In this document: one piece after another, positions 8,124 to 16,943 of the stretch
Layout of the letters: the number at the start of each line of letters is the position of its first letter
Position numbering within the stretch: position 1 is the stretch's first letter
Assembly (NCBI GenBank): GCA_016000195.1
Contig: JAECRO010000030.1
Location: forward strand, 1 to 33,933
Direction: 5' to 3'
DNA from: Burkholderiales bacterium
GTDB taxonomy: Bacteria > Pseudomonadota > Gammaproteobacteria > Burkholderiales > Burkholderiaceae_C
DNA: 33,933 bases
Notes under the pieces: generated by a model
What the model saw: only the letters and a program-made list of their open reading frames with translations
The model's database searches: none
What the model was told of the DNA's origin: nothing
Translations under genes and position numbers: made by a program

Positions 8124-8990
8124 TCAGTTGTCTTGCTGCCCGCTATGGGCTTGTGGGTCGGTGGCGGCCGCCACGCCAGGGGCCGGTGTGGCGCCGCCCG
8201 GCCGTTTGAGGCCGGATTGCAGGCCGTCGATGTGCTCGAACAGATCGGGGTTCACCTTCTGCCAAAGCGGGTCCAGAATGAACTCAATCCCTTCGCGCCG
8301 CGCCAGCTTAGCGGCGGGCACGAAATCGCTGTCCCCAGCGACCAAAATGATGGTGTCCACCTGCTTTTTCAAAGTCAGGCTGGATATGTCAATGCCGATG
8401 CGCATGTCAACGCCCTTTTGCCGCAGTCCCAGGCTGACGCTGCCGCCGTCAAGCGAGTGCCACAGGTCGCGCATCATCATCAGGCTGCGCGCTTCGTCGG
8501 CGGAAAGCTGGAGAGAAACGGGGATGGCGGCGGCTGCATCGGCAGGAAGCTCGCCCAGACGGTCCAGCGCGCCGACAGCCTGGCGGGTGCGAAGCAGCTT
8601 TTTGGTCAGGGCAGGAGAAATCGTCCAGTCGTGGTCGCGGGTGACTTTGCCCAGGCGCAGCGCCAGCTTGCGTTCCTTGCGCAACAGATCGAACAAGGCA
8701 TAGCGTTGATGGGCCACGTCTGACTTGGCAAAATCAATGGGCCGGTTGTCGATGGGATGATGCGCCTTGCCATCGTAGGGAACGGCATCGTAGAAAAAGA
8801 TGCGGTAAACATGCTGCTGCCAGCGCGGGTCGTTGGTTCCCGTGAGGTTTTTGATGTGGTTGCGGCACATGTGCCGGATGCAGGCCACGATTTTTCCGGG
8901 CGAGTCACATCGGTTGTCGGCTACCAGCCTGGGCAGGCGCTTCAGAAAAAACCCGCCATCAATCAGGATGGCGATACGTCCGGCGCTCAT
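8124..8990 (-). CDS. NYN-domain (PIN-like) predicted nuclease within the restriction cassette
   Basis: A 288-aa protein with the NYN/PIN-like metal-binding acidic residues. IAILIDGGFF puts the first Asp at residue 11, KGVDMRIGID (192-201) gives the middle acidic residues, and ILVAGDSDFVP (about 215-225) gives Asp220 and Asp222. Such proteins (LabA/DUF88-like) are usually metal-dependent RNases. The long insert between the first and second motifs (residues about 40-185, with RDHDWTISPALTKK) is unusual, and the C-terminal 30 residues are a Gly/Ala/Pro-rich tail. It is placed between res and mod and its stop lies one base from the mod start, so co-expression with mod is very likely. A role as an accessory RNase or a back-up abortive effector of the restriction system is inference. 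Confidence 0.85.
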   Translation of the reverse strand: MSAGRIAILIDGGFFLKRLPRLVADNRCDSPGKIVACIRHMCRNHIKNLTGTNDPRWQQHVYRIFFYDAVPYDGKAHHPIDNRPIDFAKSDVAHQRYALFDLLRKERKLALRLGKVTRDHDWTISPALTKKLLRTRQAVGALDRLGELPADAAAAIPVSLQLSADEARSLMMMRDLWHSLDGGSVSLGLRQKGVDMRIGIDISSLTLKKQVDTIILVAGDSDFVPAAKLARREGIEFILDPLWQKVNPDLFEHIDGLQSGLKRPGGATPAPGVAAATDPQAHSGQQDN

Positions 8991-9097
8991 GCCGCCACGC
9001 CAGCATTGAGCGAGGCAGAAAAGAGAAAGCCCCTAGGGTTCGGCACACTCTCTTGATGGTTGAGAGGGCTTACAGCCAAGGGGCGGATGTGCTGCGT

Positions 9098-9106
9098 AGT
9101 ATAGCA
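9098..9106 (-). promoter_or_regulatory. Candidate extended -10 promoter for the NYN-mod transcript
   Basis: On the minus strand the 203-bp gap between res and the NYN gene contains TGC followed by TATACT, an extended -10 box, about 110 bases before the NYN start. No strong -35 lies at 17 bases, as is usual for extended -10 promoters. A 5-bp-stem hairpin (9048-9066) lies in the resulting leader. This would let mod be made independently of res, which suits a modification gene. Confidence 0.4.
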
Positions 9107-9192
9107 AATGCGTGTTTTCATGCGTGAAACCAGGGGAGCTTTGGTGAATTTTCGGATTGTGATCGTTTGGATTTGAGGCAAAAAGGCAGACA

Positions 9193-12100
9193 TCATTGGC
9201 AGAATCGCCCGACGAGTTTGTTGAACTCGCCCTCGACCTTCTTGGCAAAGTCGTCCTGCATCTGGTAAACCTCGGTGAACTCGGCAAACGCCCAGCGGCC
9301 ATGCGTGCCCAGGTTGTTGACGCCAGGAACCCAGTAGATGTCCATCGTCTCTTTCTTGACCTTGGCGTCTTCGCCGCGAAAGCCCTTGATCTCGACCACC
9401 AGGTTCAACAGGTCATCGTCGCCGTGACCGTCGTCAATGCGGACGATGAAGTCGGGCCGGTACTGGCGCATTTCGGAGCCGTAGCGGTAGGGCACTTCCA
9501 GCCCCAGGTTGTGGTTCTTGACGTAGGCCTTGACGCGCGGATGCGCCTCGGCCACGCGGCAGAACTCGGCCTCCCAGTCGCTGTCCAGAATCACCCAGTT
9601 CAGGGGGCATTTGGGCGGCGGTCCGCTGGTTTCCCAGCGCTCGGTCTTTGAGGTGTTGAAGTTGACGTGGGCGGTGCTGCCGGTCGGGTTGTAGGGGTCA
9701 AGCACGGCGTTGATGGGACGGCTGCCCACCAGGGCGCGGGTGATGCCGGCGGTGATGTGCTCGCAGGCCATGTCGGCCAGCATCTTGTATTTGAGTTGTG
9801 CGGGATAGGTGCCGCCTTTGCAGACCAGATAGCCGTTTAGCCACTGGCGGGCAATGCGCTTGAGCTGGCCGAACAGGTGCAGTTGTGGCTCGCCATCGGC
9901 GTCGCGCCACTTGGACAGCAGCAGGTGCGAGGTCAGTTCATACACCACCTGGGACGGGCGCACATCGCCGGTATGAACCAGATTCAGGTCCACCGTTGCG
10001 CCAATGATGCCGGACTGCCGCGTTTCGGTAGCGCCGGCCAGATCAGGGGTCAGCACCAAAACCGAGTCGCCGTTGAATTCGGCGGTGAGCCGTTCTTGCG
10101 GCAGTTCGGCGCGGTAGCCTTGTACGCGCGGGAAGCGGATTTCCAGCGCGTCGCGCTCGGGCCGCACGGCCTTGACCTGAATGGTTTCGCGCGGCTTTTG
10201 CGGCGGCGCGACGACCGGCTTGGCGTTGAAGTCGAAGGGGATGCCGAGAACGTCGGCGTATTCGACGTTGAAAAGCCCTTCTTCATTGAGTTCGTAGGAC
10301 TGCCGGCGCAGGGCGCGGCCAATGACCTGCTCGCACAGCAGCTGGGTGCCAAACGCACGCACACCCAGCACATGGGTGACGGTGTTGGTGTCCCAGCCTT
10401 CGGTCAGCATGGACACCGAGACCACGCAGCGGATGGAGTCGCCCAGCCGCCCGGCCTTGCCGACGGTGTTCATCACCTCGCGCAGCAAGTCCTGGTCGGA
10501 GATGTTCTGGCCGGCCTGCGCGTCGCCGGTGCGCTCGACGATCTCGCGGCGAAAGCGCTCGATCTCGTCGGCGGCCATGCCGCGAAAGTTGTCGTCCAGC
10601 GCTTCGCCGGATTCAAGCTGTTCGCTGTCTATCAGCAGTGTTTTGGGGCGGCCAAGGGCATTGCCGTGTTCGTCATGGTTGCGAAACAGGGGCAGCCGGC
10701 CTTCCACCAGCGTGCTGGTCCCATCCTTGTGCTGCTGCTGGAAACCCGAGATGTAGTCGTACACCAGCTTGGAGGCCGATGTGTTGTTGCAGACGACGAT
10801 GAAGCAGGGCGGAACGGAAATCTTCTCCTGCGCCCACAGCGCAAAGGTTTTTTTGTAGTGGCCGTATAGGGCTTGGAGGGCGGTTTGCAACTGCGTCGGC
10901 AGGTCCAGCGGGTTCAGCCCTTCGGCCTTGCCACGGCCTTTTTTTGGCATCTTGGCGCGGATGTGTTCCCACAGGTTGCGGAACATCGGCATTTCGGCGC
11001 CAGGAATGTTGTCGGCCACTGGGACGCGCGGCAGTTTGACAATGCCGCATTCGATGGCGTCCATCAGCGAAAAGTCGCTCATGGTCCAGGGGAACAGCGT
11101 GCCTTCGGCATAGCCCGAACCGCGCAGGAAAAACGGCGTGGCGGACAGGTCGAACACGCGGGCCACGCCCAGCTTGCGCTTGACCGATTCGAGGCCGGTG
11201 ATCCAGAGCCGCGCGGCCTCGTTGTTCTCTTCGGCTTCTTTTTTGTCGTCGCCTTTGAGGTCGGCGTCGTCGGCTTTGGGGCCGGGCTTTTCGCGGTAGC
11301 AGTGGTGCGCCTCGTCGTTGATGACCATCACATTGCCCAGGCCCATCAGGTCGGGCATGACGCGCTGGAGCATCTGGCCTTCGGTTTCGAGCGTGTTGAG
11401 TTCTTCGCCGCCCCGGCCTTGCAGCAGCAGCCGTCCGCCCTTGGACAACTCCATGCGCTGGCGCGGCTTGAAGGCGTGGTAGTTGGTAATGACGATTTTG
11501 GCGCGCTCCAGGTCGCCTAGCATGTCGCCGGGCAGCAGTTCGCGTTGGCGAAAGTAGCTGTCCGGGTCGCTGGGCTGCAGCACGCGCAGGCGGTCTTTGA
11601 TCGTGAGGCCGGGCGCGACCAGCAAAAACCCACGGGTGAACTTCTTGCTGTTGGGCCGGCGCACGGCGTTGACGGTTTGCCAGGCAATCAGCATCGCCAT
11701 CACGGTGGTCTTGCCCGCACCCGTCGCCAGCTTGAGGGCCAGGCGCATCAGTTCCGGGTTGGCGTCGTTGTTGGCTCTGTCCAGGTGGTCAATGAAGACT
11801 TGCCCTACTTTTCCAGCCTGCGACGCAACCTCGGTCAGCCAGATGGCCGTCTCAACGGCTTCGACCTGGCAGAAAAAAGGACGAACGCCGCTGAAGTCAT
11901 GATGGCGCCAGTGCTGCAGGAGGCGCGCGGTTTCCGGCGTCACGCGCCAGTCGTTCGGATTTTTCAGCGCCCGCCACTTGTCCACTTCGGTCCGGACTGA
12001 ATTGATGATGGCTGAGTGGTATTGCTGGGCCTGGGTAGAAAGCGTTTCATCGAACAGGAGGGCTTCCTGCTGCTGCGCACTCTTTTGTTTTTTGGGCTTG

Positions 12101-12243
12101 GGAATCGGCGTGATGAATTCGGCGGGCCGGCGCTTGTCGATGATTTTTTGCGTTGGCTGGCCTGTTGGGTCGAGCTCCCAATGAAGCACTGGATAACCGT
12201 ACGGCGAGTTGAGAATCGGCTTCTCGAAGAATTGATTTTCCAC
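9193..12243 (-). CDS. res: Type III-like restriction endonuclease subunit (DEAD/SF2 helicase with PD-ExK nuclease)
   Basis: A 1016-aa protein. The SF2 motor has a Walker A loop LATGAGKTT (K178), a Walker B DEAHH (310-314), SAT at 368-370, and a C-terminal RecA domain with the motif EQVIGRALRR. A PD-ExK nuclease follows near the end: the PD at 930-931 in YRPDFIVRID and ExK at 951-953 in VVEIKG. Res subunits of this kind translocate or switch on DNA using ATP and cut when partnered with a methylase. The N-terminus (NQFFEKPILNSPYGYP, then EFITPIPKPKK) resembles the group annotated as BPTD_3080-family restriction endonucleases (from memory). The start is a GTG, 56 bases downstream of the broken MFS fragment. 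All key residues are present, so the gene looks functional. Confidence 0.92.
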   Translation of the reverse strand: MENQFFEKPILNSPYGYPVLHWELDPTGQPTQKIIDKRRPAEFITPIPKPKKQKSAQQQEALLFDETLSTQAQQYHSAIINSVRTEVDKWRALKNPNDWRVTPETARLLQHWRHHDFSGVRPFFCQVEAVETAIWLTEVASQAGKVGQVFIDHLDRANNDANPELMRLALKLATGAGKTTVMAMLIAWQTVNAVRRPNSKKFTRGFLLVAPGLTIKDRLRVLQPSDPDSYFRQRELLPGDMLGDLERAKIVITNYHAFKPRQRMELSKGGRLLLQGRGGEELNTLETEGQMLQRVMPDLMGLGNVMVINDEAHHCYREKPGPKADDADLKGDDKKEAEENNEAARLWITGLESVKRKLGVARVFDLSATPFFLRGSGYAEGTLFPWTMSDFSLMDAIECGIVKLPRVPVADNIPGAEMPMFRNLWEHIRAKMPKKGRGKAEGLNPLDLPTQLQTALQALYGHYKKTFALWAQEKISVPPCFIVVCNNTSASKLVYDYISGFQQQHKDGTSTLVEGRLPLFRNHDEHGNALGRPKTLLIDSEQLESGEALDDNFRGMAADEIERFRREIVERTGDAQAGQNISDQDLLREVMNTVGKAGRLGDSIRCVVSVSMLTEGWDTNTVTHVLGVRAFGTQLLCEQVIGRALRRQSYELNEEGLFNVEYADVLGIPFDFNAKPVVAPPQKPRETIQVKAVRPERDALEIRFPRVQGYRAELPQERLTAEFNGDSVLVLTPDLAGATETRQSGIIGATVDLNLVHTGDVRPSQVVYELTSHLLLSKWRDADGEPQLHLFGQLKRIARQWLNGYLVCKGGTYPAQLKYKMLADMACEHITAGITRALVGSRPINAVLDPYNPTGSTAHVNFNTSKTERWETSGPPPKCPLNWVILDSDWEAEFCRVAEAHPRVKAYVKNHNLGLEVPYRYGSEMRQYRPDFIVRIDDGHGDDDLLNLVVEIKGFRGEDAKVKKETMDIYWVPGVNNLGTHGRWAFAEFTEVYQMQDDFAKKVEGEFNKLVGRFCQ

Positions 12244-12298
12244 TCTGATCGAACCCTTTTTTCAGCGCGGCCTGCCTTGCTGTTTCATTTTTTATTTT

Positions 12299-12496
12299 TT
12301 AAGATTCACCCGGACTGGGCATTCTAGGGTTGAAACCGTCACAAGACATTGACACCCGCGACAGCTCGGGCAGCATGGCGTCGCAAATGCGCTGCGCCGC
12401 CATGCTGGCGAAGGTGGCCAACGACAGCAGCAAAATGAAACGGCGCGTGGCCGGGCTGATGGCAGAAGAGGAAATTGCCGAAGCGCTGGTTGACAC
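12299..12496 (-). pseudogene. N-terminal fragment of an MFS transporter broken by the restriction cassette
   Basis: A 65-codon frame from a GTG. The part RRFILLLSLATFASMAAQRI followed by CDAMLPELSRV is the typical first membrane helix and following loop of drug-resistance-type MFS transporters. After the 29-bp repeat (12352-12380) the frame continues into unrelated sequence and stops. The expected next residues (FAVSLAQ) occur 7.4 kb away at the other copy of the repeat. So this gene was split when the cassette entered; most of its body is missing from the window. It probably has no function. Confidence 0.6.
12352..12380. repeat. 29-bp direct repeat, right copy, bounding the restriction cassette
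   Basis: Identical over 29 bases to 4902-4930 and in the same orientation. It lies within the MFS N-terminal fragment, whose own reading frame runs through it. It may be a target duplication or a recombination scar. Confidence 0.85.
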
Positions 12497-12521
12497 GAAG
12501 GGACCGTCCTGTGGCCGCTGC

Positions 12522-12542
12522 GGCTATTGGCTATTGGCTATT
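12522..12542. repeat. Three tandem copies of a 7-bp unit (GGCTATT)
   Basis: Three perfect heptamers lie just beyond the stop of the penicillin-binding protein gene. They lie outside any coding frame I accept. They resemble the GGCTATTG core of the hairpin repeats elsewhere in the window and may have grown from one by slippage. The copy number may vary between strains. Confidence 0.7.
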
Positions 12543-12551
12543 GATGAATGC

Positions 12552-14612
12552 TTATTGCAGCTGCTTCAGAATCCTGCCGAACAGGCCGTTGACGATGTTC
12601 GCCAGCGGATCATTGCGCCGCTGCTGGCGCTGCTGCTGCTCCTCGGGCGGCGGCGGGGCCGGCTGGTAGCGGGTGCGCGGTATGTCGAACTCGGCGTTCT
12701 GGTCCAGCCAGCGGTTGCGAAATGCGCCCTGGAACACGTCCCCGACGATGGGCAGCGCGCTGCGGGCGCCCTGGCCCCAGTTGCCCATGGTGACGCTGTT
12801 GTCGTTGAAGCCGACCCGGGCGCCGGCCACCAGCTGCGGGTTCATCATGATGAACCAGCCGTCGGTGTTGTCCTGCGTGGTGCCGGTCTTGCCGGCCACG
12901 TCGGCCTGGATGCCGTAGCGCTGGCGAATGGCGCTGCCGGTGCCCTGGTCGATCACGCCGCGCATCACGTCCACCAGCGTCAGCGCGTCGGCGCGCGGCA
13001 TCGCCGGCTCAGGCTCGGTGACGGCGGCGAATTTTTCCAGGATGTTGCCCTGGTGGTCTTCGACCTGCGCCACCAGCACCGGCAGCATGTAATGCCCGCC
13101 ATTGGCAATGCTGCCGTAGGCCGCGACCATCTCCAGCAGCGTGACCGGGCTGGTGCCCAGCGCCAGCGAAGGCACCAGGTCGAGCTTGCTCTGGCGCACG
13201 CCCAGGGCCTGCGCCAGATGGCCGACCTTGGCCGGTCCCACTTTTTGCATCAGCTGGGCGGTGATGGTGTTTTTGGAATACACCAGGCCGTCGCGCAGCG
13301 TGGTCGGCTGGCCTGTGGGCGGCGTTTCGTCGCTGGGCGACCACACGTCGCCGTTTTTGGAGGTGATGGCAACCGGCTGGTCGATGAGGGTGTCCATCGG
13401 GTCAAGCCCCTGCATGAAGGCCGCGCCGTAGACAAACGGCTTGAAGGTCGAGCCCGGCTGGCGGCGCGCCTGGCTCACATGGTCGAACTGCTCCTGCGCA
13501 AAGTCACGGCTGCCGACCCAGGCGCGCACGGCGCCGTTGCGCGGGTCCACCGCCAGGAAGCCGGCCTGCAGCACGGCGCGCTCCTGGCCGGCCTTGCGCT
13601 GGCCGTCCGCCAGCCGTTGCAGCTGCGCCATCTGCCGCGCCACGGCCTGGTTGGCCAGCTTCTGGATGTTGGCGTCCAGCGTGGTGCGCACCCGCAGGCC
13701 GTCGGCATGAATGTTGTAGCCCTTGCTGTCAGCCCACGCAATCAGCCATTTGCGCAGATGCTGGGCCACATGGGGCGCCGGCCCCAGCGGCTCGACCTGG
13801 CGCTCGAAATCAAGCTTCAGCGGCCGCTTCGACAACGCATCCAGGCGGGCCGGGTCCAGCTTGCCGCGCTTGGCCATCTGCGCCAGCACCAGGTTGCGGC
13901 GCTCCCTGGCGCGCGCCGGGTTGAGCACCGGGTTGTAGTAACTCGTGCCCTTGAGCATGCCGATCAGCGTGGCGCTTTCCAGCACATCAAGCTTGTCGGC
14001 GGACTTGTCGAAGTAGGTGCGCGCCGCCATCTCGATGCCGAAGGCGTTGTAGAGAAAGGGCACGGTGTTGAGGTAGGTCTCCAGAATCTCGTCCTTGGAA
14101 TACACCGCCTCGATCTTCAGCGCGGTAATCGCCTCCTTGACCTTGCGCGAGATGGTGGCGGCGCGGCCGATTTCCTCAGGGTAGAGGTTGCGCGCCAGTT
14201 GCTGGGTGATGGTCGAGCCGCCCTGCAGGTCGCCCGACAGGGTGCTGAGCACAGCCCCGGCGGTACGCCGAAAGTCAATGCCGTGGTGTTCGTAAAACCG
14301 GTGGTCTTCGGTGGCGATCAGCGCATTGACGACATGCGGCGAGATCTTGTCCAGCGTCACCCAGCGCCGGTTGCTGCGCCGGTATTCGGCCAGCACCGTG
14401 CCGTCAGACGCCAGCAGCACCGACGGCACCTCGGACTTGGCCTTGCGCAGGTCGCCGATGCCGGGCGTGAAGGGAATCAGCACCAGCACATACAGCAGCG
14501 CCAGCGCCGGAAGCACAAAGGCAGCCCGGAGCGGATAGCGTTTGATGAGGCCGATGAGGCGGTGAAACTGCGCAGTGGCAAACGTGGCGGCGCGCTGGAG
14601 GATGGGATGCAT
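12552..14612 (-). CDS. Class A penicillin-binding protein (bifunctional peptidoglycan glycosyltransferase/transpeptidase, PBP1A-like)
   Basis: A 686-aa inner-membrane protein that polymerises lipid II and cross-links peptidoglycan in the periplasm. One N-terminal membrane anchor (about residues 28-48) is followed by the GT51 domain with EDHRFYEHHGID (catalytic Glu102) and GGSTITQQLARN. The transpeptidase domain has STFK at 388-391 (nucleophile Ser388), SKN at 446-448 and KTGT at 575-578. A proline- and glutamine-rich tail (PAPPPPEEQQQRQQ) ends the protein. All catalytic motifs are intact. It is somewhat shorter than E. coli PBP1A and lacks an obvious OB-fold insert, so it is closer to the short PBP1 group (PbpG/PBP1c-like naming would be uncertain). 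No clear Shine-Dalgarno precedes the start. Confidence 0.92.
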   Translation of the reverse strand: MHPILQRAATFATAQFHRLIGLIKRYPLRAAFVLPALALLYVLVLIPFTPGIGDLRKAKSEVPSVLLASDGTVLAEYRRSNRRWVTLDKISPHVVNALIATEDHRFYEHHGIDFRRTAGAVLSTLSGDLQGGSTITQQLARNLYPEEIGRAATISRKVKEAITALKIEAVYSKDEILETYLNTVPFLYNAFGIEMAARTYFDKSADKLDVLESATLIGMLKGTSYYNPVLNPARARERRNLVLAQMAKRGKLDPARLDALSKRPLKLDFERQVEPLGPAPHVAQHLRKWLIAWADSKGYNIHADGLRVRTTLDANIQKLANQAVARQMAQLQRLADGQRKAGQERAVLQAGFLAVDPRNGAVRAWVGSRDFAQEQFDHVSQARRQPGSTFKPFVYGAAFMQGLDPMDTLIDQPVAITSKNGDVWSPSDETPPTGQPTTLRDGLVYSKNTITAQLMQKVGPAKVGHLAQALGVRQSKLDLVPSLALGTSPVTLLEMVAAYGSIANGGHYMLPVLVAQVEDHQGNILEKFAAVTEPEPAMPRADALTLVDVMRGVIDQGTGSAIRQRYGIQADVAGKTGTTQDNTDGWFIMMNPQLVAGARVGFNDNSVTMGNWGQGARSALPIVGDVFQGAFRNRWLDQNAEFDIPRTRYQPAPPPPEEQQQRQQRRNDPLANIVNGLFGRILKQLQ

Positions 14613-14738
14613 GCGCAGAGTTTAAAGGGGTGCGGTGCGGCCCACGGCAGGACGGCACCGGCAAGCCCTGCGCCGGCAGGGCCGGGTGCGCCTGGGGGCG
14701 AGTTTTATTGATGAAACTGGCGCTTTGCGCATGGCCCG

Positions 14739-14773
14739 CCTGCGCTACCAGCTATTATTTTTATAGCAATTTC
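14739..14773. repeat. Intergenic hairpin repeat, member 1
   Basis: A 35-bp segment with GCTAT/ATAGC arms. It matches 16191-16225 at all but about six positions and is flanked by a CGCTTGCGCAGG tail. It lies in the 216-bp gap between the aminotransferase stop and the penicillin-binding protein start. Confidence 0.6.
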
Positions 14774-14828
14774 CGCTTGCGCAGGCAGCAAGCGGCGCCT
14801 GACCCGGCGGCGGCCCGGGCCAGCCGTT

Positions 14829-16022
14829 TTAAATCGCCCGCCCCAGCCGCGCCATGCCTTCTTCAATCTTGCCCACGTCCGCCGTGGCAAAGCTCAGCCG
14901 GAAGGTCGTCATGTCGGGATTGGCCGCATAAAACGGCGCGCCGGGCACGAAGGCGACGAGTTGCTCAATCGCTTTTTTGGCAAATTCGCCGGCGTCACTG
15001 ATCTTGCCGCCCTCGCCCGTCAGGCGGGCCCAGAAGAACAGGCCGCCCTGCGGCTGCTCGAACGACACGGCGGCGCCCAGTTCGCGCTTGAGCGCCTGGC
15101 CCATGGCGGCGGCGCGCTCGCCGTACACCTTGCGCACATGGGTGAGCGTGGCGGGCATGCGGCCGGCCTTCAGGTAGTGCGCAGCCGTGGCCTGGGCAAA
15201 GGTGCTGGTGTGGGCGTCGCTGAACTGCTTGCACATCACGGCATTGGCCAGCAGCGCCGGCGGGGCAATCATCCAGCCGATGCGCAGGCCGGGCGACAGC
15301 ACCTTGCTGAGCGAGCCGCAATGGGCCAGCAGCTCGCGGCTACCCGGCACGCTGCCCGTCAGCGACAGCAGCGAAGGCGGCGGCGCTTCGCCAAAATACA
15401 GGTCGCCGTAGGGGTCGTCCTCAACGATGAGCGTCTGGTGCCTGACGGCCATTTCCAGCACTTGCCGGCGGCGCTCCAGTCCGAGCAGCGCGCCGCTCGG
15501 GTTGCCGAAGGTCGGGATCAGGTAAACAAACCTGGGCTGGTGCTCGGCCATCAGCTTTTCCAGCTCGTCGGTCTTCACGCCATGCGCGTCAATCGGTGCG
15601 CTGATGACTTCGGCGCCATACAGGCGAAAGCACTGGATGGTGGCCAGAAAGGTCGGGCCTTCGACGATCACCCGGTCGCCCGGATTGATCAGGGTCTTGC
15701 CCAGCAGGTCCAGCGCCTGCTGGCTGCCGGTGGTGACGATCAGGCCGTCGGGCTGCACGGCCACGCCCTTGCTGGCCATGAAGCTGCTGAGCTGTTCGCG
15801 CAGCGGGCCGTAGCCTTCGGTCGCGCCGTATTGCAATGCAGCGCCGGGCTCCTCAGTCAGCGCCTTGCTGCTGGCTTGCCGGATGCCTTCGATGTCGAAC
15901 ATGGCCGGGTCGGGAAAGCCGCCGGCAAAGCTGATGATGCCGGGCTTGCCCAGCAGCTTGAAGAGTTCGCGAATAGCGGAGGTTTCTACATTCTTGAGGC
16001 GGTCGGCGAATTGCAGGGGCAT
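14829..16022 (-). CDS. PLP-dependent aminotransferase, fold type I (2-aminoadipate/aromatic class, MocR-like without HTH)
   Basis: A 397-aa cytoplasmic enzyme. The PLP-binding lysine is K240 in GSLSKVLSPGLRIGW. Other cofactor contacts visible are TTGSQQALDL (97-106), the Asn in PTFGNPSGALLG (N174) and Asp203 in EDDPYGDLYF. The conserved C-terminal Arg is in TTFRLSFA. The family includes LysN-type 2-aminoadipate transaminases, valine-pyruvate and aromatic aminotransferases, so the exact substrate is open. The frame can be extended to 16151, but the 43 extra residues are low-complexity Ala/Arg/Pro sequence and homologues begin at MPLQFADRLKNVETSAIREL, so 16022 is chosen. Divergent from nth. Confidence 0.88.
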   Translation of the reverse strand: MPLQFADRLKNVETSAIRELFKLLGKPGIISFAGGFPDPAMFDIEGIRQASSKALTEEPGAALQYGATEGYGPLREQLSSFMASKGVAVQPDGLIVTTGSQQALDLLGKTLINPGDRVIVEGPTFLATIQCFRLYGAEVISAPIDAHGVKTDELEKLMAEHQPRFVYLIPTFGNPSGALLGLERRRQVLEMAVRHQTLIVEDDPYGDLYFGEAPPPSLLSLTGSVPGSRELLAHCGSLSKVLSPGLRIGWMIAPPALLANAVMCKQFSDAHTSTFAQATAAHYLKAGRMPATLTHVRKVYGERAAAMGQALKRELGAAVSFEQPQGGLFFWARLTGEGGKISDAGEFAKKAIEQLVAFVPGAPFYAANPDMTTFRLSFATADVGKIEEGMARLGRAI

Positions 16023-16190
16023 GGTGATGGCTTTTGGAGGAAGTGCTTTTGAAACCGCTCCGTGGGGAGCGCCAGCATCAATGGTAGCGCCGGCAAGGCG
16101 GGGCGAGCGGCTCGCGGCCCGTTCGATGCGGGGCTGTGCGCCGCCAGGCATTCAAATATATAAAGAAAAGTGCCTCCAGCGCATATCCAG

Positions 16191-16225
16191 CCTGCGCAAC
16201 CAGCTATGCTTTACATAGCAAATTC
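16191..16225. repeat. Intergenic hairpin repeat, member 2
   Basis: Same orientation and sequence type as 14739-14773, with GCTATG/CATAGC arms. It sits 45 bases upstream of the nth start, inside the likely leader or promoter of that gene. Confidence 0.6.
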
Positions 16226-16270
16226 ACCCACCATTGCGGGCTTGCTCGCGCCCGCCCTACACTTGCCGCC

Positions 16271-16915
16271 ATGAAAACCAGAGACATCGCGCCGTTTTTT
16301 GCCACGCTCAAGGCCGCCAACCCCATGCCCGTGACCGAGCTGGAATACACCAGCGTGTTTGAACTGCTGGTGGCCGTGCTGCTGTCGGCGCAGGCCACCG
16401 ACGTGAGCGTGAACAAGGCCACGCGCCGGCTGTTCCCGGTGGCCAACACGCCGCAAAAAATCCTGGATCTCGGGCTGGAACGGCTGGAGTCGTACATCAA
16501 GACCATCGGCCTGTACCACAGCAAGGCCAGGCATTTGATGCAGACCTGCCAGATACTGGTCGAGCAGCATGGCGGCCAGGTGCCGCGCACCCGCGAGGCG
16601 CTGCAGACCCTGCCCGGCGTGGGCCGCAAGACCGCCAACGTGGTGCTCAACACCGCGTTTGGCGAGGCCACCATGGCCGTAGACACCCACATTTTTCGCG
16701 TCAGCAACCGCACCGGGCTGGCGCCAGGAAAGACGCCGCTGGAAGTCGAACAAAAGCTGCTCAAGCGCATTCCGCCCGAGTATCTGGTCGATGCGCACCA
16801 CTGGCTGATCTTGCTGGGCCGCTATGTCTGCATCGCCCGCAAGCCGCTGTGCTGGCAATGCGCGGTGGCGCCGTTCTGCGACTATCAGCCCAAGACCGAA
16901 GCGCCGCCGGCCTGA
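16271..16915 (+). CDS. nth: Endonuclease III (DNA glycosylase/AP lyase)
   Basis: A 214-aa base-excision-repair enzyme that removes oxidised pyrimidines and cuts the abasic site. The helix-hairpin-helix LPGVGRKTANVV carries the catalytic lysine, and VDTHIFRVSNR carries the catalytic aspartate. A C-terminal four-cysteine Fe4S4 site follows the exact C-x6-C-x2-C-x5-C spacing (CIARKPLC, WQC, AVAPFC). Length is normal. The frame is open upstream to 16136, but the ATG at 16271 gives the family N-terminus (MKTRDIAPFFATL). It is transcribed alone, with a 127-bp gap to the downstream kinase gene. Confidence 0.96.
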   Translation: MKTRDIAPFFATLKAANPMPVTELEYTSVFELLVAVLLSAQATDVSVNKATRRLFPVANTPQKILDLGLERLESYIKTIGLYHSKARHLMQTCQILVEQHGGQVPRTREALQTLPGVGRKTANVVLNTAFGEATMAVDTHIFRVSNRTGLAPGKTPLEVEQKLLKRIPPEYLVDAHHWLILLGRYVCIARKPLCWQCAVAPFCDYQPKTEAPPA

Positions 16916-16943
16916 ATGCCGGCGCAGCGCACCGCGCCGCCCA

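Noticed and set aside
12522-12542. Three GGCTATT heptamers as a possible CRISPR or phase-variable tract
   Set aside because: Units are far too short for CRISPR and the tract lies outside coding or promoter sequence of an accepted gene, so it is listed only as a tandem repeat.
12330-14711. A 793-codon open frame on the plus strand opposite the penicillin-binding protein gene
   Set aside because: It is a mirror of a GC-rich gene with strong third-position bias: the translation is full of Arg, Gln, His and Val-Ala runs and has no recognisable domain, while the other strand has all class A PBP motifs.
14961-16052. A 363-codon plus-strand frame opposite the aminotransferase
   Set aside because: Low-complexity Gln/Arg/Ala/His translation typical of antisense frames; the minus strand has the complete PLP enzyme.
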